Positions 1 to 9,270 of a stretch of 64,000 nt of DNA are shown piece after piece (within the stretch, counting starts at the first letter, position 1; each line of letters starts with the position of its first letter). The stretch covers positions 1-64,000 of the forward strand of contig CACYJH010000024.1 of the NCBI GenBank assembly GCA_902774685.1, in the 5' to 3' direction. The translations under genes and the position numbers were made by a program. The notes below the pieces were generated by a model, which searched no databases, had not been told where the DNA came from, and was given only the letters and a program-made list of their open reading frames with translations. This stretch comes from an uncultured Methanobrevibacter sp. Its GTDB lineage: Archaea; Methanobacteriota; Methanobacteria; Methanobacteriales; Methanobacteriaceae.

Positions 1-121
1 CATCAGGATTATCATCCAATACCTCAAAATTCCCTAGAAACTCAAAGAATCCTGCACTTACACAACCTATCATTAAAAATATGGATAATAAAATTGATAT
101 GAATATGATTGATTTTTTCAT
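1..121 (-). CDS. Secreted or lipoprotein-like protein, N-terminal part only
   Basis: The start of a leftward gene whose remainder lies outside the window. An ATG at 121 follows a strong SD (GGAGGT) by 5 nt. The 40 visible codons start MKKSIIFISILLS, a positively charged start followed by a hydrophobic segment. A cysteine in the context MIGCVSAG resembles a weak lipobox, or alternatively a signal peptidase I site after VSA. The mature part starts FFEFLGNFEVLDD. Export to the cell surface is inferred from the leader. The function cannot be judged from this fragment. Confidence 0.65.
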   Translation of the reverse strand, partial: MKKSIIFISILLSIFLMIGCVSAGFFEFLGNFEVLDDNPD

Positions 122-454
122 GTGCTACCTCCAAAAGACTAAAAATGAATGATAAAAAGAATTGAGAAATCTCTTTTTTATACATTTTATCTTAGAATAA
201 GGTTAATATATAATTAAAATATTTATAAAAAAATATTTTTTAGTTCACTATTTAAATTCTTTATTGTCCTTTCTTTATAAAGTTTTGTAGATGAACCTTA
301 ATCTTGTTAAGGAAAGCCAATCTCCGCTTCCCATATCGCCATAATCCATTTAAACTTAAAGAGGAATATCATAAGAATTATATAAAAAAAGACATAAACT
401 TTTAATTAGTCCAAATTAATCAAAAAATAACTATTTTTAAATAAAAGTGATAAA
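122..454. promoter_or_regulatory. Divergent intergenic region with TATA boxes and a small hairpin
   Basis: A 333-base A+T-rich gap between two divergent genes. A self-complementary TATA-like element, CTTTATAAAG, lies at 273-282. A perfect 6-bp hairpin (CCTTAA/TTAAGG, 296-312) sits about where transcription from it would begin. The following 30 bases are unusually C-rich for this genome. A second TATA-like stretch (about 375-386) is closer to the transporter. The leader from the first promoter would be about 150 nt. I recognise no riboswitch class. Confidence 0.4.
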
Positions 455-1921
455 ATGAGTGAAAATTCCAGCTGGAGTTCAATAAAGACTTTCTTGCTTG
501 CAATGGTTGGTCTTACAATTGGTATAGGAAACATATGGCGTTTCAGTTATGTCTTCTATAGCAATGGTGGAGAATCATTCTTTATTCCTTACCTAATAGC
601 AATCATTGTAATGGGATTGCCGTTCTTGATATTGGAATACGGTTTGGGATATCACTTCAAAGAGAGTTTCTCAAAACTATTGCATGACATAAATCCGAAA
701 TTTGAGATAATCGGTTGGATGCTTGTTCTCTTTGTATTCGTTGTTGTAATCTATTATATGGTTATCCTGAGTTGGGATTTGGTATACTTCTTAAACAGTT
801 TCACATTTGGATGGGGAAGCGATCCATCAGCATTTTTCACTGCAAATGTTGGAGGTTCCTCTAATTTAAGCGGAATCACATCCATAATATTGCCAACTTT
901 CATGTGCAGCATAATCCTATGGGCATTATTCTGGTTTGTTTCAAATAGGGATGTTGATGAGGGTATCGGAAGAGTTTCAAGAATTCTAATGCCATTGCTT
1001 TTCATTATAATGTCATTTATTCTTATCTATTCATTTACATTACCGGGATTTGAATTAGGATTGACTACATTGCTTACCCCTAATTGGGAAATGCTATTAG
1101 ACATCAATGTTTGGCTTGCAGCATTCGCTCAGATAATATTTTCATTAAGCATAGGACAGGCTATGGTTTATACCTATGCAAGCTATTTATCTGAAAAAAC
1201 AAGGTTGATTGATAATGTCTTTATGGTTGTTGTGGCTAATTGCCTTTATGAAATTTTTGTTGCATTTGGAATATTTTCAATTTTAGGATACATGTCTGTA
1301 ACAAGCTCAATTCCTATAACTGAATTGATCAGTGACGGAACAAGCCTGATATTTATCGTTCTTCCGGAAGTCTTTGAAGTTATGGGCCCTATTGGAAGAA
1401 TAATAGCTCCATTATTATTGGTATCAATACTCTTTGCAGGATTTACATCTTCATTGGCATTATTTGAACCGTTGTTATCTTCCATTTGTGAAAAATTCAA
1501 TTGGTCCCGTAAAAAAGGAGTTACAGTATTAACCATAATAGCATGTCTAGGATCATTGCTCTTTTCAACAGGAATAAGCTGTTACTTGGTTGAAATCGTT
1601 GACACCTTTGTAAATGAGTTTGGAATTCTGATTCTAATAGCTGTACAGGCAATAATATTTACATGGTATTACAATGTGGATGAAATCATTCCTATATTAA
1701 ATGAAAATTCAGCAATCAGAGTTGGAAAGAAATGGAAATTCACCTTAAAATACATACTTCCATTGATGTTGGTTGTCATGTGGATTATAGGTGTTGTGCA
1801 TATAATCTACAATGCAGATCCATTTAAAGTGGAAATTTATCTTTTAATTACATTTGTAGTGGCTATTCTGTCAATATTCTTAACTAAAGCTCATGCAAGA
1901 AAAGCTGTAGATGCTGTTTAA
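455..1921 (+). CDS. Sodium-dependent transporter, neurotransmitter:sodium symporter (NSS/SNF) family
   Basis: A 488-residue polytopic membrane protein with about 11-12 hydrophobic segments. Residues 19-39 carry the family signature GLTIGIGNIWRFSYVFYSNGG, the unwound TM1 region that in LeuT-type carriers binds Na+ and substrate. The usual WRFPY is WRFSY here. Bacterial and archaeal relatives import amino acids with Na+. The substrate cannot be told from sequence. The start is supported by GTGAT 3 nt before the ATG. The gene appears monocistronic, and serS converges on it from the right. Confidence 0.9.
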   Translation: MSENSSWSSIKTFLLAMVGLTIGIGNIWRFSYVFYSNGGESFFIPYLIAIIVMGLPFLILEYGLGYHFKESFSKLLHDINPKFEIIGWMLVLFVFVVVIYYMVILSWDLVYFLNSFTFGWGSDPSAFFTANVGGSSNLSGITSIILPTFMCSIILWALFWFVSNRDVDEGIGRVSRILMPLLFIIMSFILIYSFTLPGFELGLTTLLTPNWEMLLDINVWLAAFAQIIFSLSIGQAMVYTYASYLSEKTRLIDNVFMVVVANCLYEIFVAFGIFSILGYMSVTSSIPITELISDGTSLIFIVLPEVFEVMGPIGRIIAPLLLVSILFAGFTSSLALFEPLLSSICEKFNWSRKKGVTVLTIIACLGSLLFSTGISCYLVEIVDTFVNEFGILILIAVQAIIFTWYYNVDEIIPILNENSAIRVGKKWKFTLKYILPLMLVVMWIIGVVHIIYNADPFKVEIYLLITFVVAILSIFLTKAHARKAVDAV

Positions 1922-2041
1922 AAGATAAAGAATTAAAATTAATTAAAAAATTAAAAAAATATTTTAAAAATAGATAATAAAAAATAAAAAAGAAATAGTT
2001 AAAAAAATCTATAAAAAAGAATAAAAATTAAAAAAAATAAA

Positions 2042-2070
2042 AAGCAAAGAATAAATCTATTCTTTTGCTT
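2042..2070 (-). terminator. Hairpin terminator overlapping the serS stop codon
   Basis: AAGCAAAGAATA (2042-2053) pairs with TATTCTTTTGCTT (2058-2070) with one bulged base and a 4-nt loop. On the minus strand it is followed by long T-rich sequence. The serS stop codon (2057-2059) lies at the loop/arm boundary, so the stem includes the last sense codons. Confidence 0.6.
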
Positions 2071-3334
2071 CAATAACTGTTTTTCCTCCCATATAAGGTA
2101 CTAATACCTCTGGGACTTTTATGCTTCCATCAGCTTGTTGATAGTTTTCCAAAATACAACAGATGGTTCTTTCAGTAGCAATAGCTGTACTGTTAAGAGT
2201 ATGCAATATTTGTGCATCTCCAGATCCTGCTCTACCGTATCTTGTTTTGGTTTTACGAGCTTGATAATCCTTACAGTTGGTACAGCTTACCAATTCCCTG
2301 AATGCCCCAGAACCTGGGAACCAAGCTTCAAGGTCGTATTTGATTGCTGCATTATCGTTTAAAGCTGATGATACAATAGCTATGACTTGGTATGGAAGAC
2401 CTAATTTCTGATAGATTCTTTCAGTTACTTCCATTAAATGATCATGCTGTTTTCTTGAATCTTCAGGAGTTGAGAAGATGAACTGTTCAATCTTTTCAAA
2501 TTGGTGAACCCTAAAGATTCCTAAGGTGTCTTTTCCATGTGATCCAGCTTCCTTTCTAAAGCAGGTTGAAAGTGCACAGTATCTTAATGGCAAGTCTTCA
2601 GGATTGATGATTTCATTTCTGTGAAGTGCTGCCAATGTCTGTTCAGCAGTTGCAATCAAGTACATGTCTTCATTTTCAACTTTGTATAATGTTTCCTCAA
2701 ACTCGCCAAGCTCTGAAGTTTCAGCTGCCACTTCCCCTTTTACAAAGAATGGGGTTTGCATTGGGATGTAACCTTCAGCTTCAAGTTCGGAAAGTGCAAA
2801 TTGAATCAATGCCAAGTTCAAATGCAAGATGTCTCTTTTCAAGTAGTAGAATCTTGCACCTGCAATGCTTGCTGCAGTTTCAAGGTCTGCCCCATCGATT
2901 TTGTTGATTAAATCCACATGATTCAACAATTCAAAGTCATGCTCTGGAATTTCACCATAGGTTCTGACAACCACATTGTCATCTTCAGTATCAGAAATAG
3001 GAACATCCTCATCGATGATGTTTCCAACTTTGTATCTGTAATCATCTCTAAGAGCAAGGTATTCTGCATTTTTAGCGCTTAACTCTTTAATTTCGTTAGC
3101 CACTTCCTTGGATTTTGCAATGACCTCTTCAATATTGCCTTCCTGTTTAGCTTTTTTAAATGATTTGGATAATTTGTTTTTCTCTGCTCTTAAAGAGTTT
3201 AATCTTCTTTCACCTTCTCTCCATAAGGTGTCATATTCAATAACTTTCTCTGCATTTTCTGTGCTTCTAAATCTTTTCTTCTCAGAGTCAAATATTATTT
3301 CAGGATTTTCTCTGAACAATTTAATGTCTAACAC
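2057..3334 (-). CDS. serS: Seryl-tRNA synthetase, canonical type
   Basis: A 425-residue class II aminoacyl-tRNA synthetase charging tRNA-Ser. It has the N-terminal tRNA-binding coiled coil (about residues 25-100, rich in K/E/R/L). The catalytic core contains motif 2 (FRKEAGSHGKDTLGIFRVHQFEK) and motif 3 near the C-terminus (GSGAFRELVSCTNCKDYQARK). Length and N-terminus (MLDIKLFRENPEII) fit the widespread canonical SerRS, not the rarer methanogen-type SerRS of some relatives such as Methanothermobacter. Monocistronic, ending in a hairpin that overlaps its stop codon. Confidence 0.95.
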   Translation of the reverse strand: MLDIKLFRENPEIIFDSEKKRFRSTENAEKVIEYDTLWREGERRLNSLRAEKNKLSKSFKKAKQEGNIEEVIAKSKEVANEIKELSAKNAEYLALRDDYRYKVGNIIDEDVPISDTEDDNVVVRTYGEIPEHDFELLNHVDLINKIDGADLETAASIAGARFYYLKRDILHLNLALIQFALSELEAEGYIPMQTPFFVKGEVAAETSELGEFEETLYKVENEDMYLIATAEQTLAALHRNEIINPEDLPLRYCALSTCFRKEAGSHGKDTLGIFRVHQFEKIEQFIFSTPEDSRKQHDHLMEVTERIYQKLGLPYQVIAIVSSALNDNAAIKYDLEAWFPGSGAFRELVSCTNCKDYQARKTKTRYGRAGSGDAQILHTLNSTAIATERTICCILENYQQADGSIKVPEVLVPYMGGKTVIEAKE

Positions 3335-3527
3335 TATTTATTCTCCTTTTAAATGAATAAAATAATTAATAAAATAATTAAGTAATTATATTGTAATTTA
3401 TTTCATAATCATAAAATTTTATCATAAAATTTTTATTAATAAATAATATATTTTTCTTATTTAATAATTATTTTGTTTAAAAAAACCAATTTCGCATATT
3501 CCATAAAGTGCTTTAAATTTTCAATAG

Positions 3528-4406
3528 CTATTTTTTCCTTTTTGAAGATTGCCTTATTTTTTCATGATAGAAATAATTGATTATGATCGGATTTTCATTA
3601 GGGCTTTTTATAAATGGCTCTTCATCAATTATATACATAAAATCATTCTTTTTTGCATAAGCACTGATTTCATCATCCAATTCTTTCCAATAAGACATAT
3701 CCTTATAAGTATAGATTTCTTTATAAAGAGGCATCAATTCAGGATATTTTAAATCTATATAATCCAAAATGGTCTTTTTATATCCTCCTCGCAGATTAAG
3801 ATTTTCAAGCCAAATATAATCACAAAAATCACTAATTTCTTCAATAATTTCAATAGTGTCTGTAATTTCAGGAAAAATAGGAGATATGAAACAGGTTGTT
3901 CTTATGCCTTCTTTGTGAAACTTCTTCATGGCTTTGATCCTATCCCTTATTGAAGGTGCATCATCCATGTCATCCTTGAAATCTTCATCAAGGGTATTTA
4001 TGGACCATGAAACCAAAGGATCATTGAATGTTTTTATCAAGTCCAAATCTCTGCACACCAAGTCTGATTTTGTAGTGATGATTAGATTAATGCCAGAACC
4101 TTTCAATTCCTCCAACAATTGACGAGTTCTGCAGAATTCCTCTTCACATTGGTTGTATCCATCAGTTACAGAACCGACAATTACAGTTTCTCCAGAATAC
4201 TTTTGAGGATTCTTCATAGGTTTCCAATACTTTACATCAAGAAAGGTTCCCCATTTCTCCTTATGGCCAGTGAACCTTTTCATAAAATCAGCATAACAGT
4301 ATTTGCAGGCATGTGGACAGCCAACATATGGATTTGCAGTATAACCTGCAATGGGAAGATTTGATTTGGATAAGATTGATTTTACATCCTTCTCTTGAAT
4401 AAACAT
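3528..4406 (-). CDS. Radical SAM protein, SPL-like/Rv2578c-like family
   Basis: The radical SAM cluster motif is near the N-terminus: GCPHACKYCYADFMKRF (CxxxCxxC). It is followed by segments typical of the spore-photoproduct-lyase-like group (VIVGSVTDGYNQCEEE, LIITTKSDLVCRDLDLI, SWSINTLDEDF). This group binds a [4Fe-4S] cluster and S-adenosylmethionine; the substrate of these archaeal members is unknown to me. I prefer the ATG at 4406 (MFIQEKDVKSIL, preceded by GGCGAT) over an upstream ATG at 4469, which would overlap the neighbouring gene. It is transcribed with the upstream unknown gene, about 50 nt away. Confidence 0.8.
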   Translation of the reverse strand: MFIQEKDVKSILSKSNLPIAGYTANPYVGCPHACKYCYADFMKRFTGHKEKWGTFLDVKYWKPMKNPQKYSGETVIVGSVTDGYNQCEEEFCRTRQLLEELKGSGINLIITTKSDLVCRDLDLIKTFNDPLVSWSINTLDEDFKDDMDDAPSIRDRIKAMKKFHKEGIRTTCFISPIFPEITDTIEIIEEISDFCDYIWLENLNLRGGYKKTILDYIDLKYPELMPLYKEIYTYKDMSYWKELDDEISAYAKKNDFMYIIDEEPFIKSPNENPIIINYFYHEKIRQSSKRKK

Positions 4407-4455
4407 AATATCGCCAATATATAAATAAAAAAAACTAATAGATTTCCCTTTAGAA

Positions 4456-5085
4456 TTAGAGCCCATCAATTAAAATAGAATATCTTGATTCTGCCTTTAA
4501 TATTGGATCCTTTGAGATATTGTTGTGGCTTAATATTTTAATTGCCTTAAATTCGTCAGAGCATAAATCCTCTCTTTTTGAAACCTCTTCTTCCAAATAA
4601 TCCGGATAAACCAAATAATCAAAATCCATTTCCAAGTTAGTGAAATTGTCCTTATCATATTTGAAATCTATGACATCTGCTCCAATATCACAAACCAAAT
4701 CCTTCAGGAATTCTGAATAGACCTTCACTTTTTTATCCTTATTTGACTCTCTTATCTTATTGAATTCCTCTTCACTCAAAAGGGCATATTTAATGTCTTC
4801 ATCAATATTTATATAATTTTGAAAAATTGCTTCAATCTCTTCATCATCAATGGCTTTTTCAATCAAATTCTTTTCAAAAAGACAATTAGATACGATTTTA
4901 ATGCTTTCTTTTATCTGAGAGAATGTATTTATTTTGATTGCCAATGAATCCATTTTCACTTTACTTTCTGAAAGCAAAATGGCAAAATCTCCTTCTTCCG
5001 CATCTGGAAATCTGTTTACTTTAAATTCATTTAGTCCTGCCCATTCCACTATTTGCTTACACATGGGGGTTGTAACAATTATCAT
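4456..5085 (-). CDS. Conserved-looking protein of unknown function
   Basis: About 209 residues starting MIIVTTPMCKQIVEWAG. The ATG at 5085 follows GAGG by 6 nt and is preferred over a TTG at 5097. It is soluble and acidic, with no membrane segment and no motif I can name. Visible features are a CKQIVEWAG segment near the N-terminus, a run of Asp/Glu around residues 80-100 and a final SRYSILIDGL. It sits immediately upstream of, and probably in one transcript with, the radical SAM protein, which suggests a shared role but does not identify it. Confidence 0.6.
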   Translation of the reverse strand: MIIVTTPMCKQIVEWAGLNEFKVNRFPDAEEGDFAILLSESKVKMDSLAIKINTFSQIKESIKIVSNCLFEKNLIEKAIDDEEIEAIFQNYINIDEDIKYALLSEEEFNKIRESNKDKKVKVYSEFLKDLVCDIGADVIDFKYDKDNFTNLEMDFDYLVYPDYLEEEVSKREDLCSDEFKAIKILSHNNISKDPILKAESRYSILIDGL

Positions 5086-5243
5086 AATATTCCTCAATAA
5101 GATAAAAAACTATTAATCCTTATTTTTTCAATTAAAATTTTTAGAATTTAATTTTAATACTTATTATTTAATTCTTATTAAATATTATATATCACAAAAT
5201 ATAAAAATTATATTATAATCAAACATTGATTTGAGGCTAAAAA

Positions 5244-5975
5244 GTGAAAGTAAGTTTAAGTTTTGAAAAGGGTTATTCTAAAGACCTTTCCATTATGGTT
5301 GATGCATTAAGAGCAAGCACTACAATCACAATTGCTTTAGATAAGTTTAAGGAAATCTATCCAGTATACACTCCAGAAGAAGCAATTGAAATAGCTCAAA
5401 AGAAAGATGCCGCTTTAGCTGGTGAGAGAACAGGCAGAACAATCGAAGGATTTGAACTTGGAAACTCACCTGGTGAAATGAAAGAGTATGATGGTGAGAA
5501 GGATTCGCTGGTTCTTACAACCACCAATGGAGTTAGAGTTCTGGAAAATATGGATGCTGAAACCATATTAATCGGATCTTTCATCAATGCCAAAGCTTGT
5601 GCAAAAGCAGCTTGTGAACTTGCAACAGAACATATTGAACTGGTTATGGGGGGTTTCGAAAGAACCTTTGCAATAGAAGACTTTTTGGCTGCTGGCGAAA
5701 TAATGTACTGGATTCAAGAAGAGTTAGGCAAACAAAATAAATTAGACATTGATGATATAGATTATTTCAAAGAGGAAACCGGAATAACAGAATATGCACT
5801 TTCAGCTATTTTAGCAAGTAGAAATGGAGAATTGGTAGAGAATAACTCCATTAAATCAAAATCAGGACGTCGTCTTTCATATTTAGGCTATGAAGATGAT
5901 GTCAAGCTTTGTGTTCAAAGAAACATCAGTGAAAATGTTGGAATCTATAAAGATGGAAAAATCACCTTATATTAA
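5244..5975 (+). CDS. comB: 2-phosphosulfolactate phosphatase
   Basis: A 243-residue Mg-dependent phosphatase that removes phosphate from 2-phosphosulfolactate, the second step of the phosphoenolpyruvate-based route to coenzyme M. Family signatures are IMVDALRASTTITIALD near residue 17, ERTGRTIEGFELGNSPGEM near 57 and LTTTNGVRVLEN near 90. The start is GTG at 5244, preceded by GAGG; no ATG gives a complete N-terminus. The next pathway enzyme visible here, comC, is 22 kb away, so the route is not organised as an operon in this window. Confidence 0.93.
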   Translation: MKVSLSFEKGYSKDLSIMVDALRASTTITIALDKFKEIYPVYTPEEAIEIAQKKDAALAGERTGRTIEGFELGNSPGEMKEYDGEKDSLVLTTTNGVRVLENMDAETILIGSFINAKACAKAACELATEHIELVMGGFERTFAIEDFLAAGEIMYWIQEELGKQNKLDIDDIDYFKEETGITEYALSAILASRNGELVENNSIKSKSGRRLSYLGYEDDVKLCVQRNISENVGIYKDGKITLY

Positions 5976-6180
5976 CCCCTACTGAACGCAGTACTGAAGA
6001 CATATTGAGCACACATTTGAAGATTAATTTTAATTTGCTTTCAAAAAGTTTATAAGTACAATTAATATAATTAATATAAGAAAAATAAGATAACAATAAA
6101 CTAATTAATTTAATAAAACTAATAAAATATAATTAGAAAAATTCTAATACTGAAATAAAACATTTAAAGAAGGATATCTA

Positions 6181-7347
6181 ATGATTAGAGAATGTTTAAA
6201 AATAATAGGAACTGCACACGTGTCCCAAAATAGTGTAGATGAGGTAAGAGCAGCTATTTTAGAAGACCAACCAGATGTGGTTGCTATTGAATTAGATAGA
6301 GGGCGATACCAAAGGTTAATGAATGAAAGAAATGGTGTCGTAGAAGATGATACAATTCATATTACTAAAATCATAAAAGAAAACAAAGTTGGTGTTTTCT
6401 TGGTTACAACTCTTCTTTCCTACATGCAAAATAAGATTGGGGAAGATGTTGACATAAAGCCTGGTGCTGAAATGCTTGGTGCAATCGAAGCGTCTGAAGA
6501 GGTTGGATGCAGAATTGCATTGATTGACAGAGACATCAATATCACACTTCAAAGGGTATTGAACAGCATGAGCACCTGGGAAAAGCTAAAATTCGTATAC
6601 GGAATTGTCGCATCATTATTCTCATCAGAGGAAGAAGAGATAAACATCGAAGAGTTGAAGGAACAATCCAATATCGACCAGGCTATGGAATACTTTAAGG
6701 AAATCTCCCCTGGAGCATACACTGCCCTTGTTAAGGAAAGGGACGCATATCTTGCAAAAGGAATATTGGGAATTCCTGAGGATAGGGTAATAGCTGTTGT
6801 AGGTGCAGGACATAGGGAAGGAATAATAGAATACCTTGACCACCCTGAAACCTTGCCAAGCTACGCTGAATTAAATAACATGAACAAAAAAGGAGGCATA
6901 CCTTGGCTTAAGATCATCTTGGCATTAATCCCTATTTCATTTATAGTGATATTTTTTCTTGCTTGGATGAATGGTATTCACATAGAAGGAGATATCCTAC
7001 AGTTCGTTGTTATCAGTATGATTATGGGATTCATAGGTTCAATCCTTTCAGGTTCCAAAATCCAATCTGCACTTATCGGAGGATTAGTTGCTCCGTTAAC
7101 AATCATTCACCCAGTGCTTGCTGCAGGATGGTTCTCAGGCCTTGCAGAAGCTAAATTCAGACATGTGAGAAAACAGGACATCAACAATTTAGGAAAGATT
7201 GAAAGCTTTAGAGACCTATGGAATAACAATATCATCAGAATATTGCTTGTGGTTGTTGGAACCAACTTAGGAGTAAGTATAGCAACCCTTATCATATTGC
7301 CATCCAAGGTATTTATTCCATTGTTCATGAAGATATTCGGAGGCTAA
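6181..7347 (+). CDS. TraB-family membrane protein
   Basis: 388 residues. An N-terminal TraB/PrgY-like domain (about 1-235) has the motifs IIGTAHVSQNSVDEV, ELDRGRYQRL and VVGAGHREGI. Four predicted membrane spans follow (about 245-265, 275-295, 300-325 and 355-380). Bacterial TraB shuts down peptide pheromone and the fold is related to Tiki/GumN metalloproteases; the role in methanogens is unknown. The SD AAGGA and an ATG at 6181 set the start. A TATA-like stretch (TTTATAAGTA, about 6048-6057) lies upstream. The DUF1922 gene follows after about 60 nt and is probably cotranscribed. Confidence 0.85.
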   Translation: MIRECLKIIGTAHVSQNSVDEVRAAILEDQPDVVAIELDRGRYQRLMNERNGVVEDDTIHITKIIKENKVGVFLVTTLLSYMQNKIGEDVDIKPGAEMLGAIEASEEVGCRIALIDRDINITLQRVLNSMSTWEKLKFVYGIVASLFSSEEEEINIEELKEQSNIDQAMEYFKEISPGAYTALVKERDAYLAKGILGIPEDRVIAVVGAGHREGIIEYLDHPETLPSYAELNNMNKKGGIPWLKIILALIPISFIVIFFLAWMNGIHIEGDILQFVVISMIMGFIGSILSGSKIQSALIGGLVAPLTIIHPVLAAGWFSGLAEAKFRHVRKQDINNLGKIESFRDLWNNNIIRILLVVVGTNLGVSIATLIILPSKVFIPLFMKIFGG

Positions 7348-7406
7348 TCATCACTTAACTCCAAAAGAAAACTGATCTTTAAAAAATTAAATAATTGAGG
7401 TTAACT

Positions 7407-7667
7407 ATGTACTTAATATTTAGATGCGACTGCGGAAGGGTTCTTTATGCAAAAAAAGGAAGGGCTACAAGGAAATGCACCTGCGGAAAAACAGTTAAAG
7501 TGAAAGACCGCAGAATCCTTCAAAGAGTGGAAACTGCACAGGAAGCTTCTTTAGCAGTCCAAAGAATGCAGGAAGAAATCTATGGAGGTTCCATGTTTAG
7601 CACTGCAGAGGAATTTAAAAACAACAAATTCCTTAATCAGATTGATAGAAAAATGAGGGAATTATAA
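7407..7667 (+). CDS. DUF1922 small zinc-binding-type protein
   Basis: 86 residues. The start MYLIFRCDCGRVLYAKKGR is placed at ATG 7407, 6 nt after TGAGG; a TTG at 7395 would sit inside that SD. Two CxC pairs (CDCG and CTCG, about residues 7-9 and 22-24) form a small rubredoxin-like metal knuckle as in the Methanothermobacter DUF1922 protein of known structure. The rest is helical (VETAQEASLAVQRMQEEIYGG). Function unknown. It follows the TraB-family gene and ends at a perfect 12-bp hairpin. Confidence 0.75.
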   Translation: MYLIFRCDCGRVLYAKKGRATRKCTCGKTVKVKDRRILQRVETAQEASLAVQRMQEEIYGGSMFSTAEEFKNNKFLNQIDRKMREL

Positions 7668-7668
7668 A

Positions 7669-7714
7669 TGCAATTCATATAATAAATATCAAATTTATAG
7701 AAATATGAATTGCA
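7669..7714 (+). terminator. 12-bp hairpin directly after the DUF1922 stop codon
   Basis: TGCAATTCATAT (7669-7680) and ATATGAATTGCA (7703-7714) are a perfect inverted repeat with a 22-nt loop, starting 2 nt after the stop codon. Weakly T-rich DNA follows. Terminator or 3'-end stabiliser inferred. Confidence 0.5.
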
Positions 7715-7915
7715 AAATCATCTTAATTTTGTAAAAATATAATAAAATCATCATAAAATTTTAAAAAAAATATAGCTAAACAGCTTGAAAAACATTAAAT
7801 TTATAAATATAATTAATAAATATAATTAAATGCTTATTATTAAATACTAATTTTTACATAATAAACTATATAGAAAATATTTAAAATTTTAAATACAAAA
7901 TTGTTTAAGGACTTA

Positions 7916-9262
7916 ATGGAAATGGACTCGATAATTATAGGAATTGAAATATTAATAATAATAATTTTAATATTGCTTAATGGACTTTTCTCCCTTGCAG
8001 AAATTGCTGTGGTATCCACTAGAAGAATTAGAATGCAAAAAATCGCTGATGATGGCGATAAAAGAGCATCACTTGTTTTAGACTCAATGGATAATGTTAG
8101 TGACTTTTTATCCACTGTACAAATTGGTATAACATTTACAGCAATTATCACAGGGGCTATGGGTGGAACTACTTTTTCTGAACCTATTGGTAACTTTTTA
8201 AGCCCATATATACCTTACAGTTACCAATTAAGTTTCATATTTGTTATTCTTGTCACTACATACTTCACAATCTTAATTGGTGAAATTGTACCAAAAAGAA
8301 TGGCATTGAATGACCCTGAAGGATATTCATTGAAAACCGCAAAATTCATGCAGATAAGTTCATGGATCTGTAAGCCAGTTGTTAGATTACTCGATAGTTC
8401 TACAAATCTTGCACTCAGAATCGTTGGTTCCTCACCAAAAGAAGAGCTTGTTACAGAAGAAGAAGTCAAGCTTCTTATCGAAGAAGGTATTGAAGACGGT
8501 ACCATTGCTGAAGAGGAAGAGGACATCATTAAAAGGGTGTTCCGTTTAGATGACCAGAAAGTTGATATGATAATGACTCCAAGAAGTGAAATCATCTGGA
8601 TAGACTTGGAAGATGACTTGGAAGAAAACAAAGAAAGAATCATTAACAGTAAAAGATCCATTTTCCCTGTTGCTGAAGGAGAATTAGATGATTTCATAGG
8701 TGTTGTTCAGGCTAAAGACCTATTAAGCGAAATATTCTTAGGCAAAGATGTGGACATCAAAGCAACTGTTAAATCTCCATTGGTTGTTCCTGAAAATATG
8801 CTTTCAATGGACTTGCTTCAAGAATTCAAAGAAAACAGAGAATATGTTCATATGGTGCTTGTTGTAGACGAATTCGGAAGCGTAGTCGGATTGATTACAT
8901 TAAACGACCTTCTTGAAGGAATTGTAGGAGATATTCCTGGTATCGATGAGGAAGATGACCCTAAAGCAATTGAAAGAAAAGATCATTCTTGGTTAATTGA
9001 TGGTAGATTCTCAATTGAAGACTTTAAAGACTTGTTTGAAATTGAAGAGGATATGCCTAATGAAGTTGAAGACGGTTATACAACTATTGCAGGATTCATC
9101 CTTTCACATGCAGGAAAAATACCTGAAGCAGGAGAAATATTCCATGAAGGCAAATTCACCTTTGAAATTGTGGATATGGATGGAAACCACATCGATAAGA
9201 TTTTGGTAACCGTTAACGAAGAGGATGCAAACAAATTGGATTTGGAAAGTAAAGAAGATTAG
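7916..9262 (+). CDS. CorC/HlyC-type (DUF21-CBS) membrane protein
   Basis: About 448 residues. A DUF21 (CNNM) membrane domain with 3-4 spans (first about 190 residues; QKIADDGDKRASLVLDSMDNVSDFLSTVQIGIT is characteristic) is followed by a pair of CBS domains (MTPRSEIIWIDLEDDLEE, VDEFGSVVGLITLNDLLEGIVGDI). A CorC/HlyC C-terminal domain (WLIDGRFSIEDF onward) completes it. Relatives act in Mg2+/Co2+ transport. AAGGA lies 4 nt before ATG 7916 and 10 nt before ATG 7922; either may be used. The antiporter gene begins 8 nt after its stop, so the two form an ion-transport operon. Confidence 0.9.
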   Translation: MEMDSIIIGIEILIIIILILLNGLFSLAEIAVVSTRRIRMQKIADDGDKRASLVLDSMDNVSDFLSTVQIGITFTAIITGAMGGTTFSEPIGNFLSPYIPYSYQLSFIFVILVTTYFTILIGEIVPKRMALNDPEGYSLKTAKFMQISSWICKPVVRLLDSSTNLALRIVGSSPKEELVTEEEVKLLIEEGIEDGTIAEEEEDIIKRVFRLDDQKVDMIMTPRSEIIWIDLEDDLEENKERIINSKRSIFPVAEGELDDFIGVVQAKDLLSEIFLGKDVDIKATVKSPLVVPENMLSMDLLQEFKENREYVHMVLVVDEFGSVVGLITLNDLLEGIVGDIPGIDEEDDPKAIERKDHSWLIDGRFSIEDFKDLFEIEEDMPNEVEDGYTTIAGFILSHAGKIPEAGEIFHEGKFTFEIVDMDGNHIDKILVTVNEEDANKLDLESKED

Positions 9263-9270
9263 GTGATGAG

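Noticed and set aside
5976-6010. CAGTACTG mini-palindrome after comB
   Set aside because: Short and without a T tract or promoter; not distinguishable from chance.
8221-8697. 158-codon serine-rich minus-strand ORF
   Set aside because: Shadow of the CorC-like gene with no independent support.
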